Positions 28,830-39,538 are shown, numbered from the stretch's first letter. The stretch: DNA of 49,653 nucleotides from Anoxybacillus mongoliensis (GCF_014201515.1 NZ_JACHEQ010000018.1:1-49653), one strand, 5' to 3'. Translations and numbers: made by a program. Notes: generated by a model from the letters alone, not told the origin.

Positions 28830-29393
28830 TTACTTGTTAAATTCGTTCATCACTTGCGCAAACGGAATTTGCAACGACCGTTCGCACGCATCCGCCGCCT
28901 TCTGAATAGCTTGCTCGATTTGTATTTTCTCTTCCACTGTCCATCGGCCTAATACATAATCGCTCACTTTCATGCCGTTTTTCGGTCGATCGATGCCAAT
29001 ACGAATGCGTTTAAATTGCTCTGTTTTCAAGTGATGAATAAGTGATTTCATGCCATTATGACCGCCGGCGCTTCCCTTTGGACGCAAGCGAACCGTTCCG
29101 GTTGGCAAATCTAAATCGTCATAAATGACAATGACTTCATCGACACCAATATCATAATAATCCACCAAGGGTCGAACACATTCGCCCGATAAGTTCATAT
29201 ATGTAAGCGGTTTGCATAATATAACCTTTTCACCTAAAACGATGCCACTTGCAAGTATACCTTGGAACTTTGTTTGATTAAGCACGAGCCCCCAGCGACG
29301 GGCGAGCTCGTCAATCACCATAAACCCTACATTATGTCTCGTTTGCTCGTATTCTTTCCCTGGATTGCCTAAACCAACAAACAGTTTTGCCAT
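28830..29393 (-). CDS. pth: Peptidyl-tRNA hydrolase
   Basis: Recycles peptidyl-tRNA released from ribosomes; known as spoVC in B. subtilis. The 187-residue protein has the catalytic His in [14 protein letters not shown], the [11 protein letters not shown] motif, and [20 protein letters not shown] with the essential Asp. ATG 29393 ([15 protein letters not shown]) was preferred to the longer frame: GGAG lies 8 nt upstream and the N-terminus matches the family. It follows ctc closely. Confidence 0.97.
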   Translation of the reverse strand: MAKLFVGLGNPGKEYEQTRHNVGFMVIDELARRWGLVLNQTKFQGILASGIVLGEKVILCKPLTYMNLSGECVRPLVDYYDIGVDEVIVIYDDLDLPTGTVRLRPKGSAGGHNGMKSLIHHLKTEQFKRIRIGIDRPKNGMKVSDYVLGRWTVEEKIQIEQAIQKAADACERSLQIPFAQVMNEFNK

Positions 29394-29450
29394 TTCCCCT
29401 GCTCCTTCTCTCCATACTGCAAAAGACGTAACCAATGATGGCTACGTCCG

Positions 29451-30068
29451 TCACGGCGTTGTTTCCCGTCCTTCTTCCGATTCTGGTTTTCCCGGCTCTT
29501 GTTCCTCACCGCTATGAATTTCTTCTTCTTGTTTTGGTGGCAAGATGGACGCAATTACTTCTGTCGGATCGTGATTAATTTTATAAGCACCGTTTGTTTG
29601 AATATGTGAAACTGTAATAGCATCGCCTACTTGCAAATTCGTTATATCTACATCAATGGATGGCGGGATGTTTGACGGTAATGCTCGAATGGACAATTGA
29701 TGCATCGCCTGTTGCAATACGCCCCCATCTTTGACGCCAGCTGCTTCACCAATGAGATGAATAGGAACGTCAACATCTATTTCTGTTTTTGCATCAACAG
29801 CTAAAAAGTCAATATGAATAATATCATGGCGAATCGGATGTTTTTGCATATCACGAATGATAATGCGGATATGATTATCATTTATTTTTGCGTCTAAAAG
29901 GCCGGTGCCACCTGTAGCCCGCAACTGCTTCAAAAACTCAGCCGCATCAACAAAAATCGGTTGGCTATTCGTCGTTTTTCCGTACAAAACGGCCGGAATA
30001 TGACCTTGTTTTCGCATTTGTTTTACATAAGAGCGTCGATGATCTGAACGTAATTGAAGTTGTAACAA
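29451..30068 (-). CDS. ctc: General stress / 50S ribosomal protein L25 family (Ctc)
   Basis: 5S rRNA-binding protein of the bL25/TL5 family, sigma-B-controlled in B. subtilis. The 205-residue product has the L25 N-terminal barrel ([10 protein letters not shown]), the C-terminal beta domain ([20 protein letters not shown]), and an acidic Glu-rich tail. The start is uncertain: TTG 30068 is 5 nt from GGTGA and was chosen; GTG 30077 lies within the ribosome site. That site is in one arm of a perfect 15-bp inverted repeat, described separately. Confidence 0.9.
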   Translation of the reverse strand: MLQLQLRSDHRRSYVKQMRKQGHIPAVLYGKTTNSQPIFVDAAEFLKQLRATGGTGLLDAKINDNHIRIIIRDMQKHPIRHDIIHIDFLAVDAKTEIDVDVPIHLIGEAAGVKDGGVLQQAMHQLSIRALPSNIPPSIDVDITNLQVGDAITVSHIQTNGAYKINHDPTEVIASILPPKQEEEIHSGEEQEPGKPESEEGRETTP

Positions 30069-30075
30069 TGAAATC

Positions 30076-30123
30076 ACCTTCCTATTTTAGAATCGCTCAT
30101 AGCTTCCCCTAAAATAGGAAGGT
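30076..30123 (-). repeat. 15-bp perfect inverted repeat masking the ctc ribosome binding site
   Basis: In read-through RNA from prs, ACCTTCCTATTTTAG pairs exactly with CTAAAATAGGAAGGT across an 18-nt loop. The 3' arm contains the AGGAAGG Shine-Dalgarno of ctc. No T-tract follows, so it is not a usual terminator. The effect on translation is inferred. Confidence 0.8.
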
Positions 30124-30129
30124 CTAAAC
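30104..30129 (-). promoter_or_regulatory. Possible sigma-B promoter of ctc
   Basis: GTTTAG (30124-30129; consensus GTTTAA), 14-bp spacer, GGGGAA (30104-30109; consensus GGGTAT). The -10 is only 4 of 6. The position between prs and ctc is where sigma-B drives ctc in B. subtilis. The start site would fall in the hairpin loop, near 30097. Confidence 0.4.
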
Positions 30130-30133
30130 ATCA

Positions 30134-31084
30134 TTAATCAAACAACGCGCTAATCGATTGTTCTTCATGTACGCGAATAATTGCTTCACCGATAAGAGGA
30201 GCAACAGATAGCTCGACAATTTTATTCGTTTTCTTTTCTTCAGGAATAGCAATCGTATTCGTAACAACAAGCTCTTTAATTTTCGAGTTTTGGATTCTTT
30301 CAATTGCTGGACCTGATAAAACTGGGTGCGTACAACATGCATACACTTCTTTTGCCCCATGCTCAGCTAATGCATTTGCTGCTAAAGTAATTGTACCAGC
30401 TGTATCAATAATATCATCCACTAAAATCGTGATTTTGCCTTGCACATTCCCAATGATGTTCATAACTTCTGCTACATTTGGTTTTGGACGCCGTTTGTCA
30501 ATAATAGCAATCGGTGCTTTTAAACGATCTGCCATTTTTCGTGCACGCGTCACGCCACCATGGTCTGGAGAAACGATAACGATATCATCAAGTTGTTTTT
30601 CTTTAAAGTAATCTGCTAAAATCGGAACCCCCATTAAATGATCGATTGGGATATCAAAAAATCCTTGAATTTGTGGCGCGTGCAAATCAAGCGTAATGAC
30701 GCGAGAAGCACCAGCTGTTTCTAATAAATTAGCAACTAATTTCGCCGTAATCGGCTCACGAGAACGCGCTTTGCGATCTTGACGAGCATATCCGTAGTAC
30801 GGCATAACGATGTTAATTGTTTTAGCAGATGCCCGCTTTAACGCATCAATCATAATAAGCAATTCCATCAAATGTTCATTTACAGGTGCACTTGTCGATT
30901 GAATAACATAAACATCGCATCCCCGGATGCTTTCTTCAATATTAATTTGAATTTCCCCATCACTAAAACGAGAAACAGAGCACTTTCCTAATTCAACACC
31001 AATGACTTTTGCGATTTCTTGAGCTAAGATCGGATTAGAATTTAATGAAAATAACTTTAAATTAGAATTCAAATACTGAGACAT
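30134..31084 (-). CDS. prs: Ribose-phosphate pyrophosphokinase (PRPP synthetase)
   Basis: Makes PRPP from ribose-5-phosphate and ATP, feeding purine, pyrimidine, His and Trp synthesis. The 316-residue class I enzyme has [20 protein letters not shown], the His/Asp segment [15 protein letters not shown] and the PRPP-binding loop [12 protein letters not shown] near residue 225. ATG has GGAGG 11 nt upstream. It lies 17 nt after glmU. Confidence 0.98.
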   Translation of the reverse strand: MSQYLNSNLKLFSLNSNPILAQEIAKVIGVELGKCSVSRFSDGEIQINIEESIRGCDVYVIQSTSAPVNEHLMELLIMIDALKRASAKTINIVMPYYGYARQDRKARSREPITAKLVANLLETAGASRVITLDLHAPQIQGFFDIPIDHLMGVPILADYFKEKQLDDIVIVSPDHGGVTRARKMADRLKAPIAIIDKRRPKPNVAEVMNIIGNVQGKITILVDDIIDTAGTITLAANALAEHGAKEVYACCTHPVLSGPAIERIQNSKIKELVVTNTIAIPEEKKTNKIVELSVAPLIGEAIIRVHEEQSISALFD

Positions 31085-31101
31085 GGGTCAATGAACCTCC
31101 A

Positions 31102-32478
31102 TTAGGATTTTTTCTTCGCTTGTAGACGTTCAACATAATTTTCTTTATTTGTTTGTCGAGCACGAGCGATGGCTAAAGCATGACTAGGTACATCCTCGGT
31201 AATCGTTGAGCCAGCCGCTATATACGCTCCACTTCCTACTACAACAGGAGCAATTAAGTTCGAATTACAACCAATAAATGCACCATCTTCAATTTTTGTC
31301 ACGTATTTATTGGTACCGTCATAATTTACTGTAATGGTGCCACAACCGATGTTGACGTCCGCACCTACCTCAGCATCCCCAATATAGCTCAGATGTGATG
31401 CTTTACTTCCATTTCCAAACGTCGCTTTTTTAATTTCAACAAAGTTTCCAATTCTCACATCATCGCCAATGTTAGATTGCGGACGAATATGAGCAAATGG
31501 GCCGATTGTTACGTCTGACCCTACTTCACTATCATGTACAACCGAATGTCGAATCGATGTGTTATTACTAATACGGCTATTTTTAATTTCGCTATTCGGT
31601 CCGATTATACAGTTTTCACCGATCACCGTGTGTCCTTCAATCCATGTCCCTGGATAAATGATTGTATCCTGTCCAATGCATACATCAGGTGCTATATACG
31701 TATGCTCAGGATCGATGATTGTCACACCATTTGCCATATGTTTACGATGAATGCGCGCCCGCATAATTTTTTCTGCTTGTGCAAGCGCAATGCGGTCATT
31801 TACACCTAACGTTTCTTCAAATACCGATGTTTCATATGCTGAAATAATTTCGCCTTGTTTCTTCAAAATTTCAATGACATCTGGTAAATAATATTCTCCT
31901 TGTGCATTGTCATTTGACACTTTCGTAAGCGCTTCAAATAATGCACGATTATCGAAACAATACGTCCCTGTATTAATTTCTCGAATCTTTCGTTCTTCTT
32001 CTGTTGCGTCTTTATGTTCTACAATTTTTTCGACATGTCCATCTTCATTCCGGACAACGCGACCATATCCTGTTGGATCTTCTGCAAGGGCGGTTAAAAT
32101 CGTTGCTTTCGCTTTCGTTTGTAAATGATGTTGTAAAAGCGCTTCCATCGTTTCTGAGGTGATCAATGGCGTATCCCCGCAAACAACGAGAGTGACACCA
32201 TCTTTATCGGCTAAATGAGGTGCTGCTTGCATCACGGCGTGCGCCGTCCCAAGCTGTTGTTCCTGAATGACGTACTCACTTTGACTGCCGAGCTGTTCTT
32301 TCACTCGTTCTGCTCCAAAACCAACAACGGTAATTAGTCGATCTACATGCAATGTAGAAATCGCATCTACTACATGTTGTACCATCGGCTTGCCACAGAC
32401 AGGGTGCAACACTTTATAAAGCTTTGAGCGCATGCGCGTCCCCTGTCCAGCCGCTAAAATGATCGCATATCGTCTCAT
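31102..32478 (-). CDS. glmU: Bifunctional GlcNAc-1-P uridyltransferase / GlcN-1-P acetyltransferase
   Basis: Makes UDP-GlcNAc for peptidoglycan and teichoic acids; called gcaD in B. subtilis. The 458-residue protein has an N-terminal nucleotidyltransferase ([20 protein letters not shown]) and a C-terminal left-handed beta helix of hexapeptide repeats ([20 protein letters not shown] onward). The acetyltransferase His region is [14 protein letters not shown] 32478 follows GGAGG at 7 nt; the open frame extends 30 nt further without a site. Confidence 0.98.
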   Translation of the reverse strand: MRRYAIILAAGQGTRMRSKLYKVLHPVCGKPMVQHVVDAISTLHVDRLITVVGFGAERVKEQLGSQSEYVIQEQQLGTAHAVMQAAPHLADKDGVTLVVCGDTPLITSETMEALLQHHLQTKAKATILTALAEDPTGYGRVVRNEDGHVEKIVEHKDATEEERKIREINTGTYCFDNRALFEALTKVSNDNAQGEYYLPDVIEILKKQGEIISAYETSVFEETLGVNDRIALAQAEKIMRARIHRKHMANGVTIIDPEHTYIAPDVCIGQDTIIYPGTWIEGHTVIGENCIIGPNSEIKNSRISNNTSIRHSVVHDSEVGSDVTIGPFAHIRPQSNIGDDVRIGNFVEIKKATFGNGSKASHLSYIGDAEVGADVNIGCGTITVNYDGTNKYVTKIEDGAFIGCNSNLIAPVVVGSGAYIAAGSTITEDVPSHALAIARARQTNKENYVERLQAKKKS

Positions 32479-32512
32479 CTTAAGGCCTCCATACCTCTCT
32501 TTATCCATATTG

Positions 32513-32541
32513 AATATATATCAATTATGTATGTATTTCAA
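32513..32541 (-). promoter_or_regulatory. glmU-prs promoter (sigma-A)
   Basis: -35 TTGAAA (32536-32541), 17-bp spacer, -10 TATATT (32513-32518), 35 bp upstream of glmU and downstream of the spoVG terminator. Confidence 0.75.
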
Positions 32542-32623
32542 GGAAACATTGTCATCTACCAAAAAAATTCACCATTTTCACGATATGTTCTTTGCCAATG
32601 GGACAAATATCATTCTCCATATG

Positions 32624-32652
32624 AAAAGGACCCTTCTTCTCGAGAGGGTCCT
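32624..32652 (-). terminator. spoVG terminator
   Basis: AGGACCCT / AGGGTCCT stem with a 10-nt loop, T-tail TTTTC, 12 bp after the spoVG stop. Confidence 0.85.
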
Positions 32653-32664
32653 CTTTCTTATTTA

Positions 32665-32955
32665 TTACGAAGCTCCTGCTTCTTCAAGCTCTTTTTCCAA
32701 TTCACCAGCACGGTGATATTCAGCTAAAACAGCTTCTTGGATTTTCCCGCGGGTTGTTGAGTTAATTGGATGAGCAATGTCACGGAATTCCCCGTCAGGA
32801 GTACGCTTGCTTGGCATAGCAACAAACAAGCCGTTATTGCCTTCAATTACACGGATATCATGAACGACGAATTCATGATCCAACGTAATCGAAGCAATCG
32901 CTCTCATACGTCCTTCGGTATTCACGCGGCGTAATCTCACGTCAGTTACTTCCAT
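32665..32955 (-). CDS. spoVG: SpoVG, RNA/DNA-binding regulator of septation
   Basis: Small nucleic-acid-binding regulator affecting septation and the spore cortex; global in other Firmicutes. The 96-residue product has [40 protein letters not shown], then [16 protein letters not shown], almost identical to B. subtilis. ATG 32955 follows AAGGTGG; an upstream frame extension of four codons has no separate site. A sigma-H promoter precedes it and a terminator follows. Confidence 0.97.
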   Translation of the reverse strand: MEVTDVRLRRVNTEGRMRAIASITLDHEFVVHDIRVIEGNNGLFVAMPSKRTPDGEFRDIAHPINSTTRGKIQEAVLAEYHRAGELEKELEEAGAS

Positions 32956-32998
32956 TCTGTTCACCACCTTTTCCCTATATAAGAACTTAAGTGAATTT

Positions 32999-33023
32999 AT
33001 TCCACACTATTTTTCATTTTCCT
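32999..33023 (-). promoter_or_regulatory. spoVG promoter (sigma-H)
   Basis: AGGAAAA (33017-33023) and GGAAT (32999-33003) are separated as in sigma-H promoters (consensus RNAGGAWWW, then RNNGAAT). An A/T-only run lies just upstream, like the AbrB-bound AT box of B. subtilis spoVG. Confidence 0.8.
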
Positions 33024-33044
33024 GCTAACTTGAAAAAAATTTTT

Positions 33045-33425
33045 TTACGATTGTTTGACAAGCGCAACCACTTCAATTTCAATTAACGCGTCTTTTGGTA
33101 AGCGTGCAACTTCAACAGCAGAACGCGCTGGTTTATGATTACAAAAATATTGGCCATATACTTCATTCATCGCCGCAAAATCATTCATATCTTTTAAAAA
33201 CACCGTTGTTTTTACAACCGTTTCTAAAGATGCTCCTGCCGCTTCAAGCACAGCTTGCAAATTTTTGAACACTTGATGCGTTTGTGCTTGAATATCTCCT
33301 TGCACCATTTCTCCTTCTGGCGTTAACGCAATTTGTCCAGAGCTGTAAAACATGTTGTTGACAATAATGCCTTGTGAATATGGTCCAATGGCTTGTGGAG
33401 CTTGGTTTGTGTGTACAACTTTCAT
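33045..33425 (-). CDS. ridA: RidA family enamine/imine deaminase (YabJ)
   Basis: Hydrolyses reactive 2-aminoacrylate-type enamines; in B. subtilis it lies after purR and influences purine control. The 126-residue product has the YjgF/RidA start ([20 protein letters not shown]), [13 protein letters not shown] and the C-terminal substrate motif [19 protein letters not shown], with the conserved Arg and Glu. ATG follows GGAGGAAG. It is 33 nt after purR. Confidence 0.97.
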   Translation of the reverse strand: MKVVHTNQAPQAIGPYSQGIIVNNMFYSSGQIALTPEGEMVQGDIQAQTHQVFKNLQAVLEAAGASLETVVKTTVFLKDMNDFAAMNEVYGQYFCNHKPARSAVEVARLPKDALIEIEVVALVKQS

Positions 33426-33458
33426 GTCTCTTCCTCCTGTATGTAAAAATCATTTTAT

Positions 33459-34283
33459 TTATTTGACAAAATGAAAGTAGTTTCCTTCTTCTACTGTAAT
33501 TTGTTTTTCTTTTACATTGACAGATGTTAATTTCACGAGTGAAACATATTCGTCAACGAGTCGTTCTTCTGCTTCTTCCGACTCGACAAGCACACCAATC
33601 CCAACAACGTTTGCGCGAAATTCAGCAAGCAAACTAATCATGCCATTAATCGTTCCGCCAGCTTTCATAAAATCATCGATGATTAAAACGTTTGATCCTT
33701 CTGTTAAACTTCGTTTCGATAGCACCATCGTTTGAATACGTTTTGACGAACCAGATACGTAATTGATACTGACCATCGATCCTTCTGTCACTTTGCTGTC
33801 GCGACGAATAATGACGACAGGTACGTTTAAAAAGCTCGCAACAGCATAAGCTAGAGGAATCCCTTTTGTCGCAACTGTCACAACGAAATCAATATGTTCA
33901 TGTGCAAACGCAGAAGCATATAAACGACCAATTTGGTTGACGATGCGTGTATCGCCAAGCAAATCTGTCATATATAAATAGCCCCCCGGTAGTAGCCGAT
34001 CGGGATCGGCCAAGCTTGTACATAATTGCTGAATAAATTGTTTCGCTTCTGTTTCCGACATTTTTGGTACATATTGCACTCCACCGGCTGCCCCAGGAAG
34101 CGTACGTAACAAACCGATCCCTTGCTGTTCAAACGTCTGCTTAATAATAGCCAAATCTTCGCTAATTGACGATTTTGCTGATCCGTATCGTTCCGCAAAA
34201 AAAGTAAGCGGGACAAGCTGATGTGGATGGTAAAGCAAATAATGCGTCATATCTACAAGCCGACTACTCCGCCTTAATTTCAT
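33459..34283 (-). CDS. purR: Purine operon repressor PurR
   Basis: Represses purine synthesis genes; PRPP binding relieves repression. The 274-residue protein has an N-terminal winged helix (about 1-74; FFAERYGSAKSSISEDLAII) and a PRTase-like effector domain with PRPP loop VLIIDDFMKAGGTINGM. ATG follows AGGAGG at 7 nt. It is transcribed after ispE, 15 nt away. No PurBox pair was recognised within this window. Confidence 0.97.
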   Translation of the reverse strand: MKLRRSSRLVDMTHYLLYHPHQLVPLTFFAERYGSAKSSISEDLAIIKQTFEQQGIGLLRTLPGAAGGVQYVPKMSETEAKQFIQQLCTSLADPDRLLPGGYLYMTDLLGDTRIVNQIGRLYASAFAHEHIDFVVTVATKGIPLAYAVASFLNVPVVIIRRDSKVTEGSMVSINYVSGSSKRIQTMVLSKRSLTEGSNVLIIDDFMKAGGTINGMISLLAEFRANVVGIGVLVESEEAEERLVDEYVSLVKLTSVNVKEKQITVEEGNYFHFVK

Positions 34284-34298
34284 GTGATAACCTCCTTA

Positions 34299-35165
34299 TT
34301 ATTGTTCATGCCTTTCTCCAATTAATCGAACAGCATATACGTGTTCACAAAAACCGCGCAAACCGTTATATACTCGTTGTAAACGTGAATCGTGTTGAAC
34401 AAGACCAAACACAGTCGGCCCACTTCCGCTCATTAATGATACATCCGCACCAAAACGTTTCATTTGTTCTTTAATTTGCGCTACTTCAGGATGCATGTTT
34501 AATGTGACACTTTCCAATACGTTTCCAGCGAGCGCACAAATTTTTTCATAATTTTTCTCTTTAATCGCCTCAACCATGCCATCTACGTCTGGATGATGAA
34601 CGGATTGTAATTGTAAATTTCGGTATACATCCGCTGTTGATACACCGATTGTTGGTTTTGCTAAAATAACCCAACATGGCGGTGGAGCCGGAATGTGCTC
34701 AATTTTTTCCCCACGTCCTCTCGCAACCGCTGTCCCCCCATATACGCAAAACGGGACATCCGATCCGATCTCCGCTCCAATTTCGGCAAGTTCATCTAAA
34801 CTTAAACCTAGTCCCCAAAGTTTATTTAATCCACGCAACGTTGCCGCTGCATCACTACTCCCACCTGCAAGACCTGCTGCAACAGGAATATGCTTCGTGA
34901 TGGAGATCGCCACACCTCGACGAACACCTAGCTTTTCTTTCAGAAGTTTAGCTGCTTGGTATGCTAAATTTCGTTCATCATCTGGCACAAAGCGATTGTG
35001 TGAAATAATTTGAATCGTATCACTATACAAATCCGTTAACTCCACACGGTCAGCTAAATCAATCGTAGTCATCACCATATTCACTTCATGGTAACCGTCT
35101 GAACGCTTATGTAATACATCGAGAGATAAATTAATTTTCGCTGGTGCTTTCACTAACAACCTCAA
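34299..35165 (-). CDS. ispE: 4-diphosphocytidyl-2-C-methyl-D-erythritol kinase
   Basis: GHMP kinase of the MEP isoprenoid pathway. The 288-residue product has the substrate segment [23 protein letters not shown] loop [20 protein letters not shown] and GSGPTVFGL near the end. The longest frame starts with GTG 35174, but that codon is part of the AGGTGA ribosome site. TTG 35165 gives [17 protein letters not shown], which aligns residue for residue with B. subtilis ([17 protein letters not shown]). Confidence 0.96.
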   Translation of the reverse strand: MRLLVKAPAKINLSLDVLHKRSDGYHEVNMVMTTIDLADRVELTDLYSDTIQIISHNRFVPDDERNLAYQAAKLLKEKLGVRRGVAISITKHIPVAAGLAGGSSDAAATLRGLNKLWGLGLSLDELAEIGAEIGSDVPFCVYGGTAVARGRGEKIEHIPAPPPCWVILAKPTIGVSTADVYRNLQLQSVHHPDVDGMVEAIKEKNYEKICALAGNVLESVTLNMHPEVAQIKEQMKRFGADVSLMSGSGPTVFGLVQHDSRLQRVYNGLRGFCEHVYAVRLIGERHEQ

Positions 35166-35204
35166 ACTGTTCACCTACTTTTCCGACTTCGAACTCCTAT
35201 CGAC

Positions 35205-35213
35205 ATTTTACCA
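35205..35213 (-). promoter_or_regulatory. Possible extended -10 promoter for ispE-purR-ridA
   Basis: TGG precedes TAAAAT, 40 bp upstream of the ispE start and downstream of the veg terminator. The -35 region (TATTTG at 17 bp) is weak, so the call relies on the TGn element. Confidence 0.45.
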
Positions 35214-35253
35214 CAAAAAATAGTGAACAAATACGTGCCTTTTCCATACACAT

Positions 35254-35281
35254 AAAAAAAGAGACCACCGATATTGGTCGC
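35254..35281 (-). terminator. veg terminator
   Basis: GCGACCA / TGGTCTC stem (one mismatch) with a 7-nt loop and a run of seven Ts after veg. Confidence 0.8.
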
Positions 35282-35292
35282 CTCCTTACCCA

Positions 35293-35562
35293 TCATGAAT
35301 GTGAGCTACTCATCGCTATTTGTTCATCATCTAAAAATGTCAGCTGTACTGTTTCCGTCAACACGTCTGCATAACTATATGATACACGTTCAAAAGCGTT
35401 TTCTTCTTGATCCAGTTCAACAACAAATACCGACGGATATGTTTGGGCTAACACGCCGCAACGCTCGATTGTCTTTCGACGCCCACCGTTCGCTTTTAAC
35501 GTCAATCTTTTACCGAGATTCGAATCCAACACTTTTTTAATTTCCGACAATGTTTTTCCCAT
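35293..35562 (-). CDS. veg: Veg protein (biofilm regulator)
   Basis: Small protein that in B. subtilis stimulates biofilm genes by inhibiting SinR; strongly expressed in vegetative cells. The 89-residue product has [20 protein letters not shown] and [19 protein letters not shown], highly conserved. ATG 35562 follows GAGGTGG. The open frame upstream runs through the promoter and is not used. Two tandem sigma-A promoters lie upstream. In B. subtilis sspF follows veg, but the 127-bp gap here is too short for it. Confidence 0.96.
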   Translation of the reverse strand: MGKTLSEIKKVLDSNLGKRLTLKANGGRRKTIERCGVLAQTYPSVFVVELDQEENAFERVSYSYADVLTETVQLTFLDDEQIAMSSSHS

Positions 35563-35584
35563 CGTATCCACCTCACTATTAAGT

Positions 35585-35613
35585 AGTATAACAAACGAAG
35601 TTGAATAAGTCAA
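35585..35613 (-). promoter_or_regulatory. veg promoter, proximal (sigma-A)
   Basis: -35 TTGACT (35608-35613), 17-bp spacer, -10 TATACT (35585-35590), 22 bp upstream of the veg ATG. Confidence 0.82.
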
Positions 35614-35622
35614 AAAATAAGA

Positions 35623-35652
35623 ATTATATCAACAAAGAATATTTTATGTCAA
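35623..35652 (-). promoter_or_regulatory. veg promoter, distal (sigma-A)
   Basis: Perfect -35 TTGACA (35647-35652), 18-bp spacer, perfect -10 TATAAT (35623-35628), 38 bp upstream of the proximal promoter. Confidence 0.85.
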
Positions 35653-35711
35653 TACTTTTGTTTTTATTATGGGCAATAATAAAAAAATTATGTACAAAAA
35701 GTGTTAAAAAA

Positions 35712-35757
35712 ACAAAATAATATTCTTGTCTTTTTACCACGATGGCAAAAAGACAAG
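35712..35757 (-). terminator. yabG terminator
   Basis: CTTGTCTTTTT / AAAAAGACAAG, with four more inner pairs and a 3-nt loop, followed by an AT-rich, T-rich tail, 7 bp after the yabG stop. Confidence 0.88.
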
Positions 35758-35764
35758 AAGTATG

Positions 35765-36643
35765 TTATGTTTGCTCATCTATCGTCCGAAATGGCATTCC
35801 CGTTCGCAAAACACCTCGCGTTTCGACGCCGCCAAGTCCCTTTTCCCCCGTTAATGTATTTCGTAGCACATCCCATACGTTAACACGATCCATAAAGGGA
35901 GTGAAGCTAATGCGTGAAACGATGTATACAGGGTCAAGCGCATGAATATTGACACGCGCAGGGGAGCTTGCAAAGTTAGCACCCGCTCGAATAAGCGATT
36001 CAAAATGAGATTGACACGCTCCAGCGAAAATCACAAGTTGATCGAGATTTGGGATTTTTTTTCGGGCCTGCTTCACCGTCTGTACGAAATATTTCGAGTG
36101 ACGATAAGCTTTTAAATCACCGATCGCTCCTTTTGATTTTGAATATGCATCATGCCCAGTCACAACTAAAATATCAGGACGAACTTGTTCAAGTAGTGGA
36201 ATAATGCGATCGGGCATGTCTGCTTCGTGACAATGGACGCCATATACCGGAACTCCAATTCGCTCATACAACTGCATGCATTTTCGTAAATAAAGTGGGT
36301 CACCGTCTATATGAAGCACTCGGCCTGGAAGTTGAAAAAAATCCATTTTTACTTCGTATCCACCCGTTGATTCATATTCGCTTTTTTCTCGTAACAAACG
36401 ATAATCTTGACGCAACAATTTGTAGCATTGCTCAATATGTTGTTTTTCTTCTTCTTTCCTTCTCTTTTTTTCGCGTTCATCAATAACAACTAAATCGGAA
36501 AAGGGAGCATCAGCTATGAGTCGAACATCCTCTCCATATAAGATCGCTTCTTTTTCTCCCTCTTTTTCTTTAATATCAATAACCCGAAACAAAACATCAC
36601 ATTCATACGATCTCCGTGCAACAATGTCTCCAACTTGAATCAT
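35765..36643 (-). CDS. yabG: Sporulation-specific protease YabG
   Basis: Cysteine protease that processes spore coat proteins in the mother cell. The 292-residue product has an N-terminal small barrel (QVGDIVARRSYECDVLFRVI) and the conserved core with VVTGHDAYSKSKGAIGDLKA, YRHSKYFVQTV, and LVIFAGACQSHFESLIRAGA, which contains the candidate catalytic Cys (preceded by conserved His residues). ATG 36643 was chosen against a frame open 42 nt upstream because it follows AAGGGCGG and matches B. subtilis. A sigma-K type promoter precedes it. Confidence 0.95.
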   Translation of the reverse strand: MIQVGDIVARRSYECDVLFRVIDIKEKEGEKEAILYGEDVRLIADAPFSDLVVIDEREKKRRKEEEKQHIEQCYKLLRQDYRLLREKSEYESTGGYEVKMDFFQLPGRVLHIDGDPLYLRKCMQLYERIGVPVYGVHCHEADMPDRIIPLLEQVRPDILVVTGHDAYSKSKGAIGDLKAYRHSKYFVQTVKQARKKIPNLDQLVIFAGACQSHFESLIRAGANFASSPARVNIHALDPVYIVSRISFTPFMDRVNVWDVLRNTLTGEKGLGGVETRGVLRTGMPFRTIDEQT

Positions 36644-36673
36644 ACACGTCCGCCCTTTCGTTTGTTTTGTTTG

Positions 36674-36701
36674 TAACATATGCAACGAAAGGATAGAAAG
36701 T
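36674..36701 (-). promoter_or_regulatory. yabG promoter (sigma-K)
   Basis: -10 CATATGTTA (36674-36682) fully matches CATANNNTA, with AC 17 bp upstream (36700-36701) as the -35 core, just after the ksgA terminator. Confidence 0.75.
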
Positions 36702-36703
36702 GT

Positions 36704-38157
<1,454 letters not shown>

Positions 38158-38198
38158 AAAATCCTCCATCTCTCAATTGTTCTTCACCCATTATAACG

Positions 38199-38228
38199 AA
38201 AAAAACAGAGGATCGTGAAATCCTCTGT
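38199..38228 (-). terminator. yabE terminator
   Basis: Perfect 9-bp stem ACAGAGGAT / ATCCTCTGT, 6-nt loop, seven Ts, just after the yabE stop. Confidence 0.93.
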
Positions 38229-38230
38229 AG

Positions 38231-39424
38231 TTATTTTATAATTTTTATTTTCACACGTTTCGTTCCCCAGCGATATGCAGCTGATTGGTCAGGGAAAAAT
38301 AAGTCAATCTTATATCCCTTTACATTCGCACCTGTATCTGCTGCAACAGCGTATCCGTATCCCTCTACGTATACTCTCGTTCCAAGCGGAATAACACGCG
38401 GATCAACAGCAATCACTTTTGCGTTTGGATTTGAACGCAAGTTGACACCCGTTGCCGTTGTACCAGAGCATCCACCACAATATGCTGTGTACGCTGTAGC
38501 AATCACGTAAAGTTCCTCAGCCGCTTCATTACCTCCACGAGAAGCTAATATTTTCGGAGCTGGTTTCGTTCCAATCGCAACAATACGATTTTTGCTTGGC
38601 TTGATCGTCTCTGTTTTAATAAGCTTTCGCGATACTTCTTTTCCGTTTTTTAGAATAACTTCATATTGCTTAGCGACAAGCCCTTTTTCTCCTTCGCTAA
38701 TTACCTTTTGCTTACCTTTTTCTAGTTGTGCGTCTTTCTTTTTCACAACTGTATAATTTACTGGTTCTTCCACTACATCGGTGACTTTTTCAACTCGAAC
38801 AATGTTTATTTTTGTGTTTGGTTGAATCATTTCATTCAATTTGGGTTGAACGCGATCCATCTCCCGCAATGTGATATGCTGTTTAGCTAAAAAGTCAGCG
38901 ACCGTAGTCGAAGTAGACCAAACTTGTTGTTGTTTGCCGCCGTCATTTAATGTAATTGGAAATGCTTTGCTTATTACAATCTTCATGTTTTCTTGCACTT
39001 GTTCATGAACGTTCGGTGATACTTGATCGTAATCACGAAGTTCGATTTGTTGAATATGCAATACATCCTTGACAGTTTTAGCCGTCGTTCTTAATTTCTT
39101 TTCTACCCCATCAACAATGAGTACAATCGGCTTGCTGGCTTCCCATTTGACAGTCAAATGATCAATAATTTTTGTTTGTGGAGAAGGGGAGATAGCATCT
39201 TCTTGTTTTAACTTAATATTTTGTTCTTTCAATAACTCAGCAACTGTATTGGCGTGTGTACGCACTTTGTGCTCTTTTCCATTCGTATATAACGTGACTG
39301 TATCTTTTGTCCATTCATAACTTGCATATCCCGTCATGCTACATAGAGCCAAAAATCCCCCTGTAGCTAGCGCAATCTTCTTCTTTGATGCTGATTGCAA
39401 TAATGTTTTTACATACGTAATCAA
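38231..39424 (-). CDS. yabE: Secreted cell-wall protein with DUF348, G5 and 3D domains (YabE)
   Basis: Resuscitation-promoting-factor-like, predicted wall lytic enzyme. The 397-residue protein has a signal/anchor segment near residues 17-35. Three DUF348 repeats follow (about 38-82, 96-146, 154-205), then a G5 domain (about 207-283), and a C-terminal 3D domain (about 308-397; ATAYTAYCGGCSGTTATG, AVDPRVIPLGTRVYVEGYG, AADTGANVKGYKIDLFF) with the conserved aspartates. The start is TTG 39424 with AGGAGG about 10 nt upstream. In B. subtilis YabE is restrained by an antisense RNA; no such promoter was recognised here. Confidence 0.93.
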   Translation of the reverse strand: MITYVKTLLQSASKKKIALATGGFLALCSMTGYASYEWTKDTVTLYTNGKEHKVRTHANTVAELLKEQNIKLKQEDAISPSPQTKIIDHLTVKWEASKPIVLIVDGVEKKLRTTAKTVKDVLHIQQIELRDYDQVSPNVHEQVQENMKIVISKAFPITLNDGGKQQQVWSTSTTVADFLAKQHITLREMDRVQPKLNEMIQPNTKINIVRVEKVTDVVEEPVNYTVVKKKDAQLEKGKQKVISEGEKGLVAKQYEVILKNGKEVSRKLIKTETIKPSKNRIVAIGTKPAPKILASRGGNEAAEELYVIATAYTAYCGGCSGTTATGVNLRSNPNAKVIAVDPRVIPLGTRVYVEGYGYAVAADTGANVKGYKIDLFFPDQSAAYRWGTKRVKIKIIK

Positions 39425-39526
39425 AATAAAAACGCCTCCTTTTCCGATAGATAACCGTGACGACCCTCCCTTTCTATGAAGCTTATTATCTATTATTCAA
39501 AATATTCTTTCATAAGGGAAGAAAGA

Positions 39527-39538
39527 CTTGTCGACAAG
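39527..39538. repeat. 12-bp perfect palindrome upstream of yabE
   Basis: CTTGTCGACAAG lies about 100 bp upstream of yabE. AAGACTTGTC (39523-39532) is also the inverse of GACAAGTCTT (39595-39604), and these arms enclose the tatD terminator. Confidence 0.6.

Noticed and set aside
38158-38198. rnmV promoter using TATAAT at 38190-38195
   Set aside because: The -10 is perfect but the -35 position falls inside the yabE terminator with a 3/6 match.
38158-38230. Antisense RNA promoter reading into yabE, as described in B. subtilis
   Set aside because: No ECF-type TGAAAC/CGTC pair was found in the yabE-rnmV gap.
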